This document shows positions 17,859-25,981 of a stretch of 64,000 nt of DNA, piece after piece. Source of the DNA: JAHEJE01 sp965216335. GTDB taxonomy: Bacteria; Pseudomonadota; Alphaproteobacteria; Rhizobiales; Aestuariivirgaceae. The notes under the pieces are model-generated. The model did no database searches. It saw only the letters and a list, made by a program, of their open reading frames with translations, and was not told where the DNA came from. The DNA lies in contig OZ244154.1 in assembly GCA_965216335.1 (NCBI GenBank), positions 3,534,001 through 3,598,000 of the forward strand, written 5' to 3'. Each line of letters starts with the position of its first letter. Position 1 is the stretch's first letter. The translations under genes and the position numbers were made by a program.

Positions 17859-19352
17859 TCACCGCCGCGGGGCCAGCAGGGTTCTGGCCAATGCGGCGAC
17901 CTCGTCGAGCATCACCTTGCCCATGGCGTTGCGCGGCAGGGTTTCGGTGAACACGATGTGCTTTGGGTGTTTGTAGCGCGCCAGACGGCCATCGAACCCG
18001 GATAGGATCTGTTCCGCCGTCGGCGGCGATGCATTCGCCACAATAACAGCCACCGGCACCGACCCCCAGCGTTCATCGGCGCAACCGACCACCGCCGCCT
18101 CGGCGATGCCGGGCAGCTGACGCAGCACCCGTTCAAGCTCGGCCGGGTAGATGTTTTCGCCGCCGGAAATGATGACATGCTTTATCCGGTCCTTGAACCA
18201 GTACTGACCGTGTTCGTCGCGCAGGCCCACATCTCCGGTGTGGAACCAGCCATCGCGGAAGGCCAGGCCGGTTTCCTTTTCATCGTGCCAGTAGCCGCTC
18301 GCCACGGTGCCGCCGCGCACCAGGATTTCACCTGCTTCACCGTCCGGCAGGTCGCCGCCTTCTGCATCGACAATGCGGATGCCGCTGTGCTTGCCGCACC
18401 GCCCGATCGAGCCCGTCGTCGCGAACGCCTCATCGGGCCGCTGATACATGCACACCGGGCCGGTTTCCGTCGACCCGTACACCTGGATGACCGGCACTCC
18501 GCGATCCTGAAAGGCGGCGATGCAATCCAGCGGCACGTCGGTCGAGCCCGTCGCCACGGCGCGCAGCGAGGATACGTCGGTCTTCTGCCAGTCTGGTTGT
18601 GCCGCAAGCGCCTGGATGGTTGCCGGCACCAGGCAGGTCAGGGTAGGGCGCTCTTCAGCGATAGCGTTCAGCACCCGCGCCGGATCGAACCGCTCGTGCA
18701 GCCGCACCCAGGCCCCGCACCTGAGCGCCGGCAGGGTCTGGATGTTGAGCCCTCCGACATGGAACATCGGCAGCACCGTCAGCACCCGGTCATCCGCCGT
18801 CATGCCATGCATGTCGATGGCGTTCAGCGCATTCACTTCGACCGCGTGCTGGCTGAGCACCGCCCCCTTTGGCCGCCCGGTGGTGCCGGAGGTGTAGACC
18901 AGCAGCAGCGGATCATCCATCCGCCCGCCGCCCGCATCGCCGCTGCCCTGTCGCGGCAGATCCGCCATGGCCACGGTCCGGCATCCACGCGCCGAAGCAA
19001 TAAGGCCCGGAACCGTATCGCTGTACGCCGCCTGGTAGGTCAGCACCTTCACCCCGGCATCCTGCACGATGAAAGCCAGTTCCGGCACCGCCAGCCGCCA
19101 GTTGAGCGGCACGATCATCGCCCCGATCCGCGCCGCGGCGAAGGTGAGGATGATCTGTTCGTTCAGGTTGTGGCCCAGCCAGGCAATGACATCGCCGCGG
19201 GCGATCCCGCATTCGCGCGCCAGAAACCCCGCCGCCGCGGCGATGCGAATGTCCAACTCCCGATAGTTCAGCGCACCAAAGTCATCCACGAGCGCCGTTG
19301 CACCCGGCCGCACCTGAGCGTGCTGCGCTATCCAGTCAGCAATCGTGCTCAC
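17859..19352 (-). CDS. AMP-dependent acyl-CoA synthetase/ligase
   Basis: A 497-aa ANL-superfamily enzyme that activates a carboxylic acid to its CoA thioester. Marks are the AMP-binding loop VYTSGTTGRPKGAVLS, YGSTETGPV, WFHTGDVGLRDEHG, and the C-terminal catalytic lysine region LPRNAMGKVML. I chose the GTG at 19352 (VSTIADWIAQH): the open frame upstream of it runs through a palindromic repeat. It is the last gene of a minus-strand group containing an acyl-CoA dehydrogenase, an alpha/beta hydrolase and a NicX-like dioxygenase. The substrate is unknown. Confidence 0.85.
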   Translation of the reverse strand: MSTIADWIAQHAQVRPGATALVDDFGALNYRELDIRIAAAAGFLARECGIARGDVIAWLGHNLNEQIILTFAAARIGAMIVPLNWRLAVPELAFIVQDAGVKVLTYQAAYSDTVPGLIASARGCRTVAMADLPRQGSGDAGGGRMDDPLLLVYTSGTTGRPKGAVLSQHAVEVNALNAIDMHGMTADDRVLTVLPMFHVGGLNIQTLPALRCGAWVRLHERFDPARVLNAIAEERPTLTCLVPATIQALAAQPDWQKTDVSSLRAVATGSTDVPLDCIAAFQDRGVPVIQVYGSTETGPVCMYQRPDEAFATTGSIGRCGKHSGIRIVDAEGGDLPDGEAGEILVRGGTVASGYWHDEKETGLAFRDGWFHTGDVGLRDEHGQYWFKDRIKHVIISGGENIYPAELERVLRQLPGIAEAAVVGCADERWGSVPVAVIVANASPPTAEQILSGFDGRLARYKHPKHIVFTETLPRNAMGKVMLDEVAALARTLLAPRR

Positions 19353-19392
19353 CGCAAAGCGCTCCAGGGACTTGTGGACGACGAAAAGAGAA

Positions 19393-19517
19393 CTCCTTCC
19401 CCCAGAAAGGTGGAAGGTCGGGATGGGGGTTGATGGCGGTGCAATTCGGCTGGAATCTGAAGGTGTTGCACCGCCGTCAACCCCCTCCCTGACCCTCCCC
19501 ATTTCTGGGGGAGGGGA
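19393..19517. repeat. Long imperfect palindrome (about 52-bp arms)
   Basis: The arms 19393-19444 and 19466-19517 pair over most of their length, for example TTGATGGCGGTGCAA opposite TTGCACCGCCGTCAA, and CCCCCAGAAA opposite TTTCTGGGGG. The loop is about 21 nt. It fills the gap between the acyl-CoA dehydrogenase and ligase genes. It has the look of the palindromic intergenic elements common in Rhizobiales genomes. In RNA it would form a large hairpin that could uncouple the ligase from the upstream genes. Confidence 0.75.
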
Positions 19518-19553
19518 TCTGGTGCAGCAGAGATGTTCGACGACAAATCGATA

Positions 19554-20819
19554 TCACTCATCCGTCTCACCCGGCCTGTACAACCCTTGCCGGCCGATGC
19601 GGTCGAGGCAGATTTCCGCCGTCCAGGGCAGCATCAGCGAGCCGCAGCGCGAGTCGCGGAAGAGCCGTTCGAGCGGCAGGGTTTTGAGCATCGACTGGCC
19701 GCCGCAGGTGCGGATCGCCAACTGGGCAAGCTCGTTGGCGTTCTCCATCACCGTGTATTGCGCCGCATAGGCCCGCAGCACCTGTTCCTCGCTCGGATCC
19801 GGGCAGGCTTCCGAGACCGCCTGGAACCATAGCGCCTTGGTCTGCTCCAGCATCACCCGCATCTGCGCCACCGCAATCTGCTTGGTCGGATACATCCGCC
19901 GCTTGACCGGCGGCAGCCCCGGCCACTCGCCGCGCAGGTACTTGACTGTGAAATCATAGGCCGCCTGGGCCAGACCCATATAGGTCGGCGACAGGGTCAT
20001 GAACATGTGCGGCCAGCGCGTCGCTGCCTGGTAATAGACGCCGCGCGGCATCAGGGCCTCATCGTCGCCGACGAACACATCCTTGAACAGCAGGCTGCGC
20101 GAGACCGTGCCGCGCATGCCGAGCGGGTCCCAGTCGCCGACCACCTCGACGCCATCCGCATCGGCGGGAACGGCGATGTACATGGTGTCCTTGCGCGACG
20201 GTTTCTCGTCCGGCTTGATCTCGCCACACAGCACGCCGTAGTAGTCGGCGCTGCCCGACAGCGAGGCGAAAATCTTCTTGCCGTTGATCACCCAGCCGCC
20301 GTCGACCTTCTTTGCGCTGGTCGAGAACGGCACCACGCCGGCCGCCGCCGCCCCGCCCTCGGAAAATGGCTGCGCGTAGATCCTGCCGTGCCGGACAATC
20401 CGCTCGTAGTGCATGGCCCGGCGTTCAAGATGCCGGGCGCGCTCGTCGTCAGCCATTTCCAGATCGTCCGACAGCGGGCCCGACCACAACGTCGAACACA
20501 CATGCATGTTCCAGGTCAGTGCTGTCGCCCCGCAATAGCGGCCGATCTCGGCGGCGGTGATGGCATAGGCCCGGAAGTCCGCACCCTCACCGCCCTGATC
20601 CTCCGGCACACAAATGCCGAGCAGCCCGGCCTCGGCCATGTCGCGGTAGTTCTCGGTCGGAAAGATCGCCTCGCGGTCATAGCGTTCGGCGCGCCCGGCA
20701 AACAGCCGCTGGCCGAGGTCGCGCGCCGTTGCGGTCAGCCTGGCTTCCTTGTCCGTCAGCCTGAAGGCAACGGGATCGAAGATCGGCGCATCGCCGCCGA
20801 CCACGCTGGTGTCCTGCAT
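19554..20819 (-). CDS. Acyl-CoA dehydrogenase family protein
   Basis: A 421-aa flavoprotein-type protein. The N-terminal domain has ICVPEDQGGEGADFRAYA, the middle domain has GWVINGKKIFASLSGSADYY and WDPLGMRGTVSRSLLF, and the C-terminal helical domain has RTCGGQSMLKTLPLERLFRDS. These are ACAD family segments. The usual catalytic glutamate is not certain, so it could be a dehydrogenase or an ACAD-fold monooxygenase. The ATG overlaps the stop of the alpha/beta hydrolase gene (TGATG), so translation is coupled. Confidence 0.85.
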   Translation of the reverse strand: MQDTSVVGGDAPIFDPVAFRLTDKEARLTATARDLGQRLFAGRAERYDREAIFPTENYRDMAEAGLLGICVPEDQGGEGADFRAYAITAAEIGRYCGATALTWNMHVCSTLWSGPLSDDLEMADDERARHLERRAMHYERIVRHGRIYAQPFSEGGAAAAGVVPFSTSAKKVDGGWVINGKKIFASLSGSADYYGVLCGEIKPDEKPSRKDTMYIAVPADADGVEVVGDWDPLGMRGTVSRSLLFKDVFVGDDEALMPRGVYYQAATRWPHMFMTLSPTYMGLAQAAYDFTVKYLRGEWPGLPPVKRRMYPTKQIAVAQMRVMLEQTKALWFQAVSEACPDPSEEQVLRAYAAQYTVMENANELAQLAIRTCGGQSMLKTLPLERLFRDSRCGSLMLPWTAEICLDRIGRQGLYRPGETDE

Positions 20820-21559
20820 CACTCTACCCTTCTTAGGAATGCATCGATCACGCCGGCAAACGCCGCCGGCACCTCGATCGGCGCCATGTGCCCGGCGCCC
20901 TCGAAGATATGGATTTCACTGTTCGGTATGAACTCCGTCATCCGCCGCATGGTCTTGAGCGGCGCGTTCCGGTCCAGCTCACCGGCCAGCAGCAGCACCG
21001 GGCATCCGAGCGCTTCGGCCTCCGCCCGCCGGTTGAAGGTGACAAGGCAATGCATGGCGGCCCGATAGGCGGCTTCGGGAATTTTCGCCATGCCGGCAAT
21101 CGCCTTGCTCAGTTCATCGGCGGCGATCTTGCTGCCCACCAGGTCGGGCATGAACGTTTCCGCAAGCTCCGACATGCCCATACCGGCGTCGAGCGGCGCC
21201 AGCCGGTCGGCCAGGAACTGTTTCTGGAATGTGCCGTCGCGGCTGCCGAATTGCGCCGTCGTCGCCGACAGCAGCAGGCTCGCCACCCGTTCCGGATGGA
21301 GCGCTGCCAATTCCTGCGCCACCATGCCGCCGATCGAGTGGCCGAGCACATGGGCCCGTTCATGGCCGCGCCGGTCCATTTCATCTCGCAAGAGATGTGC
21401 CAGATCACTGAATTCGTAACGCACAAGCGCCGGCGCTCCGGCGTAACCCGGCAAGTCCCAACAGATGAACTCACGCCCGTTTTCTAGGCATGCCGACACG
21501 GCATCATACATCGTGTGGTCCGAGCCTATACCCGGAAGTGCATAAACGGGCAGAGGCAT
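20819..21559 (-). CDS. Alpha/beta hydrolase
   Basis: A 246-aa alpha/beta hydrolase. The nucleophile elbow is GHSIGG (Ser75), the acid is probably in LAGELDRNAP, and the histidine is in GAGHMAPIE. The oxyanion segment is LPGIGSDHTMYD. ATG 21559 overlaps the stop of the NicX-like gene. In aerobic nicotinate degradation the ring-opened product of NicX, N-formylmaleamate, is deformylated by NicD, also an alpha/beta hydrolase of about this size. The pairing here suggests a similar job on a ring-cleavage product, but the substrate is not shown by sequence. Confidence 0.8.
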   Translation of the reverse strand: MPLPVYALPGIGSDHTMYDAVSACLENGREFICWDLPGYAGAPALVRYEFSDLAHLLRDEMDRRGHERAHVLGHSIGGMVAQELAALHPERVASLLLSATTAQFGSRDGTFQKQFLADRLAPLDAGMGMSELAETFMPDLVGSKIAADELSKAIAGMAKIPEAAYRAAMHCLVTFNRRAEAEALGCPVLLLAGELDRNAPLKTMRRMTEFIPNSEIHIFEGAGHMAPIEVPAAFAGVIDAFLRRVE

Positions 21560-22602
21560 CAGCCCGGCTCCTGCAATTCGCCGTCGCGAACCACATCGAC
21601 CCCGTCCAGGGTGATCGTGCAGCCGCGCACCGGCAGGTCGAAATGGCCTTGCGTGTAGCGTCCGGCAAACTCGTTGGCGCCGGTCGAGTAGAGAAAGTTC
21701 CCGGCATAACAGCGCACTTCGGTGCCGTTGGTGTCGCGCTGATCGTACATGGTCAGCGCCTCGTAGCGCGCATCGTGGTTCATGCCCCAGCCGACATGGC
21801 TGGTCGCATAGGCCTCCTTGTCGCCCCAAGCCGCCAGATAGCGCCGCATCAGCTCGGCATCCGTGCCCTCGCCGTCGATTGCGGTCACGTAGTCATCTTC
21901 AAGCTTCAGTGCTACCGGCCGCTCCAGGTAGCGCTTGAAGGTCAGGTTCACGTCGCCGGAATCGAGCACCAGCCGCCCGTTCACCGTACCGCCTTTCGGA
22001 AAGCTCACCACCACGCCGGCCGGCCAGTGCGCCACGGTGCCGGGCCGGTCGGTCCAGCCCCACACCCCGGCGGTGATCGCGCCGGCGAAGTCAACCGCCA
22101 GGTCGGTGCCCGCCGCCGAAGTCACCGTCATTTGCTTGGCCGCCCGGCAACGCTTCACCGCCGCCTGCACCCGGTCTTTCATTTCCGGCTTCGGCACCAG
22201 CCGCTCCAGCGCGTCCGGGTGCTCGTTGGAAATCATCATCACCCGCGCGCCGCTCTTCAAGATGTCGCCCATCTGCGGGGCATGTAGCAACCCTTCCACC
22301 GTGAGGTCGACAACCACGTCTGCCGCCTGCAGCGCCGCCAGTGCCCCCGGCTGGCCGTTGAGCGCCTGGCTGGCACCGGTCGAGCGTACCGGAACGGGTG
22401 CCGTCTGGGGTGGTGTGGGCACGACGACCTGAAAGACACTCACCTCGGTCCGCGCCAGCGCCAGATTGGCCAGCTCCACGTTCAGTGCCCGCGACTGCGA
22501 CTCCGAAAGAATGGCGACAGTCTCGCCCCTGGCGATCTTGCACAGTTCGAACACCGTGCCGAAGGCGTCCAGCCATTGCGGTTCAATCCGGTCTTGCAGC
22601 AT
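21559..22602 (-). CDS. NicX-like 2,5-dihydroxypyridine 5,6-dioxygenase family protein
   Basis: A 347-aa protein of the same length as NicX of Pseudomonas, with shared landmarks: LLHAPQMGDILKSGAR, LVLDSGDVNL, SHVGWGMNHDARYEAL, and GHFDLPVRGCTITLDG. The iron ligands of NicX (two His and one Asp, in an H...HxD pattern) correspond to H269, H320 and D322 here, all present. The fold belongs to the M29 aminopeptidase-like group, which is often the automatic annotation. ATG 22602 has GGAGG 8 nt upstream and opens the operon. The true ring substrate is unknown; nicotinate hydroxylase genes are not in the window. Confidence 0.75.
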   Translation of the reverse strand: MLQDRIEPQWLDAFGTVFELCKIARGETVAILSESQSRALNVELANLALARTEVSVFQVVVPTPPQTAPVPVRSTGASQALNGQPGALAALQAADVVVDLTVEGLLHAPQMGDILKSGARVMMISNEHPDALERLVPKPEMKDRVQAAVKRCRAAKQMTVTSAAGTDLAVDFAGAITAGVWGWTDRPGTVAHWPAGVVVSFPKGGTVNGRLVLDSGDVNLTFKRYLERPVALKLEDDYVTAIDGEGTDAELMRRYLAAWGDKEAYATSHVGWGMNHDARYEALTMYDQRDTNGTEVRCYAGNFLYSTGANEFAGRYTQGHFDLPVRGCTITLDGVDVVRDGELQEPG

Positions 22603-22813
22603 CGGCAAACCTCCAAACAGCCATCCTCTATCAGTCCTGGAGGTTGTCGTTCGCGCACCAGGAAAACCGTAGCCCTATCAACACAGTACAAACGTCGAAA
22701 ATCAAACGCCAATACTGTCGGTCTCACGGATTGTTGACTATTGCCGGGTGACCGGCAACACCGAACCGGCCATAATCGCCCGCGCGATTGGTCACACCGG
22801 CAACAGATGAGGG

Positions 22814-24460
22814 ATGATGCCTACGCTATCAGCACAGCGCCTGCGCGCCATCACCGGCGTCATCCTGTTCGCCTTCGCGGCCACCCACCTGTCCAACCAT
22901 GCCCTGGGCCTGGTGTCCTACGACGTGATGGAGGAGGTGCGCGACTGGCGGGTGGCCGTCACCCGAAGCACGCCGGGAACATTCATCCTGTGCCTGGCGC
23001 TGCTGGGCCACATCGCGCTCGGCATCGCCAAGTTCGCCCAGCGGCGCACCTGGCGCATGTCGTGGTACGAAGCGGTACAGCTCGCCTTCGGCGTCACCAT
23101 CCCGCTGCTCCTGTTCAAGCACATCATCGGCATGCGCACGGCCCATGAGGTGTTCGGGGTCAATGACAATTACTTCCATGCCCTGCATGTCCTGTGGCCG
23201 GGATTTGCCTTCACCCAGCTTGCACTGATCACACTGGTCTGGCTGCACGGCTGCATCGGCATTCATCAGTTGTTGCGCATCAGGTCCTGGTACCAGCGCG
23301 GGCGTCCGGTGTTGTTCGCAGGCGCCGTGCTGTTGCCGGTGCTCGCCTATGCTGGCTTTGCCGTCGCGGGCCGCGAGGTGCGCCTGGTTGGTGATTGGAC
23401 ACAACCGCTCACCGATGATCAGTATGACCGTCTGCTCGACCTCATGAACGGTTCCTGGTGGGTTTACGCCGGAGTGCTGGCCGTGGTCGTGCTGTTGCAT
23501 GCGTTGATTCTTGCCGGCCGGCGTTTTCGTCCGGCGATCCGCATATCCTATCCCGGTGATGTGAAAGTCCCGGCAATTGGAGGCGCCACTCTGCTGGAAA
23601 TCAGCCGGGCGCACGACATTCCCCATGCTTCCGTCTGCGGTGGCCGGGCGCGGTGTTCGACGTGCCGGGTCAGGGTACTTGAGGGGCTGGAGGATCAGCC
23701 ACCACCTGAACCCCGGGAACGCGCGGTGCTTGAAAGGGTCGGCGCAACCGACAATGTCCGCCTGGCCTGCCAGCTGCGCCCGGCGGCCGACCTCACCATC
23801 GTGCCGCTGTTGCCGGCGCACCGTACCCGCGACGACACGGTGCCGCGCCTCGACAAGTACTTCTGGGGCGTCGAACAGGAGATCACGCTGCTGTTTGCCG
23901 ACATTCGCGGCTTCACCCGACTGTCCGAGGACCAGTTGCCCTACGACGTGGTATTCCTGCTGAACCAGTATCTCGCCAGCATGAGCCAGGTGATCACCGA
24001 CACCGGCGGCTATGTCGACAAGTTCATGGGCGACGGCATCATGGCGATCTTCGGCATGGACCGCACGACCCGCGACGGTGCCCGGGACGCCATTGCCGCC
24101 GCGCGCGGCATGTCCGGCGTACTGGAGGCGCTCAATCAGAGTTTGCGCAGTGAACTGGTGGAACCGCTGCGCATCGGCATCGGCGTGCACACCGGCCAGG
24201 CCATCCTTGGCCGTGTCGGCGTCGTGTCCGGAACCGGCGCCGGCGAACGCATCACCGCGCTTGGCGATACTGTCAACACCGCCAGCCGGCTGGAAAGCGC
24301 CAGCAAGGAGCTGGATGCCGAGTTTGTCCTGTCGACGGCGAGTATCGAGGCCGCTGGTTACGATGCCGGCAGCCATGACGTCCACGACGTCGTGCTGCGC
24401 GGCAAGCAGATGAAGATTCCCGCCATCGCCCTGGGCCGGGCGCTGAGCTTTAATCCGTGA
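22814..24460 (+). CDS. Membrane-bound class III nucleotide cyclase with [2Fe-2S] ferredoxin domain
   Basis: A 548-aa three-part protein. Residues 1-235 hold about six membrane helices with several histidines, resembling heme-b succinate dehydrogenase-type anchors. Residues about 243-332 form a plant-type ferredoxin with C275, C281, C284 and C319. Residues 355-545 form a class III adenylate/guanylate cyclase with the metal aspartates D363 (FADIRGF) and D407 (KFMGDGIMAIF), and LGDTVNTASRLE. This architecture suggests cyclic-nucleotide synthesis controlled by redox or electron flow in the membrane. It is divergent from the NicX-like operon. Confidence 0.85.
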   Translation: MMPTLSAQRLRAITGVILFAFAATHLSNHALGLVSYDVMEEVRDWRVAVTRSTPGTFILCLALLGHIALGIAKFAQRRTWRMSWYEAVQLAFGVTIPLLLFKHIIGMRTAHEVFGVNDNYFHALHVLWPGFAFTQLALITLVWLHGCIGIHQLLRIRSWYQRGRPVLFAGAVLLPVLAYAGFAVAGREVRLVGDWTQPLTDDQYDRLLDLMNGSWWVYAGVLAVVVLLHALILAGRRFRPAIRISYPGDVKVPAIGGATLLEISRAHDIPHASVCGGRARCSTCRVRVLEGLEDQPPPEPRERAVLERVGATDNVRLACQLRPAADLTIVPLLPAHRTRDDTVPRLDKYFWGVEQEITLLFADIRGFTRLSEDQLPYDVVFLLNQYLASMSQVITDTGGYVDKFMGDGIMAIFGMDRTTRDGARDAIAAARGMSGVLEALNQSLRSELVEPLRIGIGVHTGQAILGRVGVVSGTGAGERITALGDTVNTASRLESASKELDAEFVLSTASIEAAGYDAGSHDVHDVVLRGKQMKIPAIALGRALSFNP

Positions 24461-24465
24461 AGGCC

Positions 24466-24957
24466 TCAACCACGCCGGTACAGATAGTACCGGTCCTCGC
24501 GCGCCCCCGGTGGCAGCGGCACCGCCCCGGTTTCGGGAATGTCGAGCGGCAGGTCGCTCATGATGATGGCACCGGGCGCCAGGCAGGGCAGCAGGGTGGC
24601 GCTCATCAGCCTGGCCATTTCGGCGTTTTGCACCTTGTCGAAGGAGCCGATATCGGAATGGGCCAGCACCACCTGACCGGCAAACCGCGCTACTATGTCC
24701 GGCAGGGTATCGGCAATCTCGCCGATCACCAGTTCCTCTGCCTCGGGCATGCAATCGGGATAGGCATTGACCGCCCGGTCGAACGCATGGATTGTCCGGT
24801 CCGGCAAGTAGCGCCGCATGTGGTTGAAGGTTCGCCCGAGCCCGAGGCCGATCTCGAACACCACGCCAGGATGCCCGGCAATCTCCTCGAACGCCCAGGC
24901 AAAACAGGCATGCTGGGCTTCCAGCCGGTACAGCGTTTTTTCCAGGCGTGTCAGCAT
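24466..24957 (-). CDS. Small class I SAM-dependent methyltransferase (Methyltransf_17-like)
   Basis: A 163-aa protein, starting MLTRLEKTLYRLEAQHACFAWA, with the SAM loop VFEIGLGLGRTFNHM (residues about 33-47). It then has HAFDRAVNAYPDCMP and VLAHSDIGSF. Size and pattern fit the small PF12692-type SAM methyltransferases of alphaproteobacteria, whose substrate is unknown. It is on the strand opposite to the cyclases around it, 5 bp after the end of the first one. Confidence 0.7.
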   Translation of the reverse strand: MLTRLEKTLYRLEAQHACFAWAFEEIAGHPGVVFEIGLGLGRTFNHMRRYLPDRTIHAFDRAVNAYPDCMPEAEELVIGEIADTLPDIVARFAGQVVLAHSDIGSFDKVQNAEMARLMSATLLPCLAPGAIIMSDLPLDIPETGAVPLPPGAREDRYYLYRRG

Positions 24958-25124
24958 GTCGGGGCGTCTTTCCGGAACATTTCAGTGCCGGGTTACCACA
25001 CACTCTTGCGTTCACGGAAGGATAAATAAATCGTGCCAGGACTTGCGCGGCACGCCCCGGAATTCGTAGGGTTGCGTCCAGTGGGTGGATTATTGCTTCG
25101 ACGAGAGGGTTTGGAGCAGCGTCT

Positions 25125-25964
25125 ATGGCGCGTAAGGATTTTTTTGTCAGGTTTTGGGGAGTTCGCGGCAGCATACCCTCGCCGGGAGCCTATACCTCCC
25201 GCTATGGCGGCAATACACCGTGCGTCGAAGTGCGGTGCGGTGACCGGCTTTTCGTGTTCGATGCCGGGTCCGGCGCCCGCAAGCTCGGCAACATGCTGAC
25301 CGAGATGAACGATACCGGTTCGCTCGATCTGTTCTTCACCCATTGTCACTACGACCACATAGAAGGCCTGCCGTTCTTTGCCCCGCTGCATGCGCCGGGC
25401 TGGACCATCCGCATGTGGTCGGGCCACCTGCAGGCCCCGATGAACACCGCCTCGATGGTCGCGCGTTTCATGGAACGGCCCTATTTCCCGATCGGCCCGA
25501 ACTATTTCCGGGCAAAGGTCAACTATCAGGACTTCTATCCCGGCGACACGCTGAACCCGAACGGTGCCGCGAGCATTCGCACCGCGCCGCTCAACCATCC
25601 CGACGGCGCCGTCGGCTACCGCGTCGACTACAAGGGCCGGTCGTTCTGCTATGTCACCGACACCGAACATGTGCCCGGCGAACCGGACCAGAATGTCCTG
25701 GACCTGATCGAGGGTGCCGATGTCGTCGTCTATGATGCGGCCTATTGCGATACGACCTTCGAAAAGTTCAAGGGGTATGGTCATTCCACCTGGCAGGAAG
25801 GCGCCCGTTTGTGCAAGGCGGCGAATGTCGGCAAGCTGGTGGTATTCCATCACCGTCCCGGCAAGCGCGATGAAGCCCTGGATGAATTGGCCGAGAAGGT
25901 CGACAAAATGATGCCGGGCAGCATCCTGGCGCGCGAAGGTCTTGAGTTGAGCCCGGGCGAATAG
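25125..25964 (+). CDS. MBL-fold metallo-hydrolase
   Basis: A 279-aa metallo-beta-lactamase fold protein. The motif FTHCHYDHIEG gives H73, H75, D77 and H78; later metal ligands are likely in LNHPDGA, VTDTEH and VFHHRPGK. The N-terminal FWGVRGSIPSPG is typical of the group near PhnP and phosphodiesterase-like MBL proteins. TTGGAG precedes ATG 25125. It starts 18 bp before the second cyclase gene, so they form an operon. A cyclic-nucleotide phosphodiesterase role would fit but is inference. Confidence 0.8.
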   Translation: MARKDFFVRFWGVRGSIPSPGAYTSRYGGNTPCVEVRCGDRLFVFDAGSGARKLGNMLTEMNDTGSLDLFFTHCHYDHIEGLPFFAPLHAPGWTIRMWSGHLQAPMNTASMVARFMERPYFPIGPNYFRAKVNYQDFYPGDTLNPNGAASIRTAPLNHPDGAVGYRVDYKGRSFCYVTDTEHVPGEPDQNVLDLIEGADVVVYDAAYCDTTFEKFKGYGHSTWQEGARLCKAANVGKLVVFHHRPGKRDEALDELAEKVDKMMPGSILAREGLELSPGE

Positions 25965-25981
25965 GCGCGCGGGATCACCTA

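Noticed and set aside
18177..19433. 418-codon open frame on the plus strand across the acyl-CoA ligase
   Set aside because: Antisense to well-conserved ANL motifs; its own translation has no recognisable domain.
22829..25174. 781-codon open frame on the minus strand across the ferredoxin-cyclase gene
   Set aside because: It is antisense to a clearly recognisable three-domain protein; its translation is rich in Gly, Arg, Ala and Gln with no motif, as expected from the opposite strand of GC-rich coding DNA.
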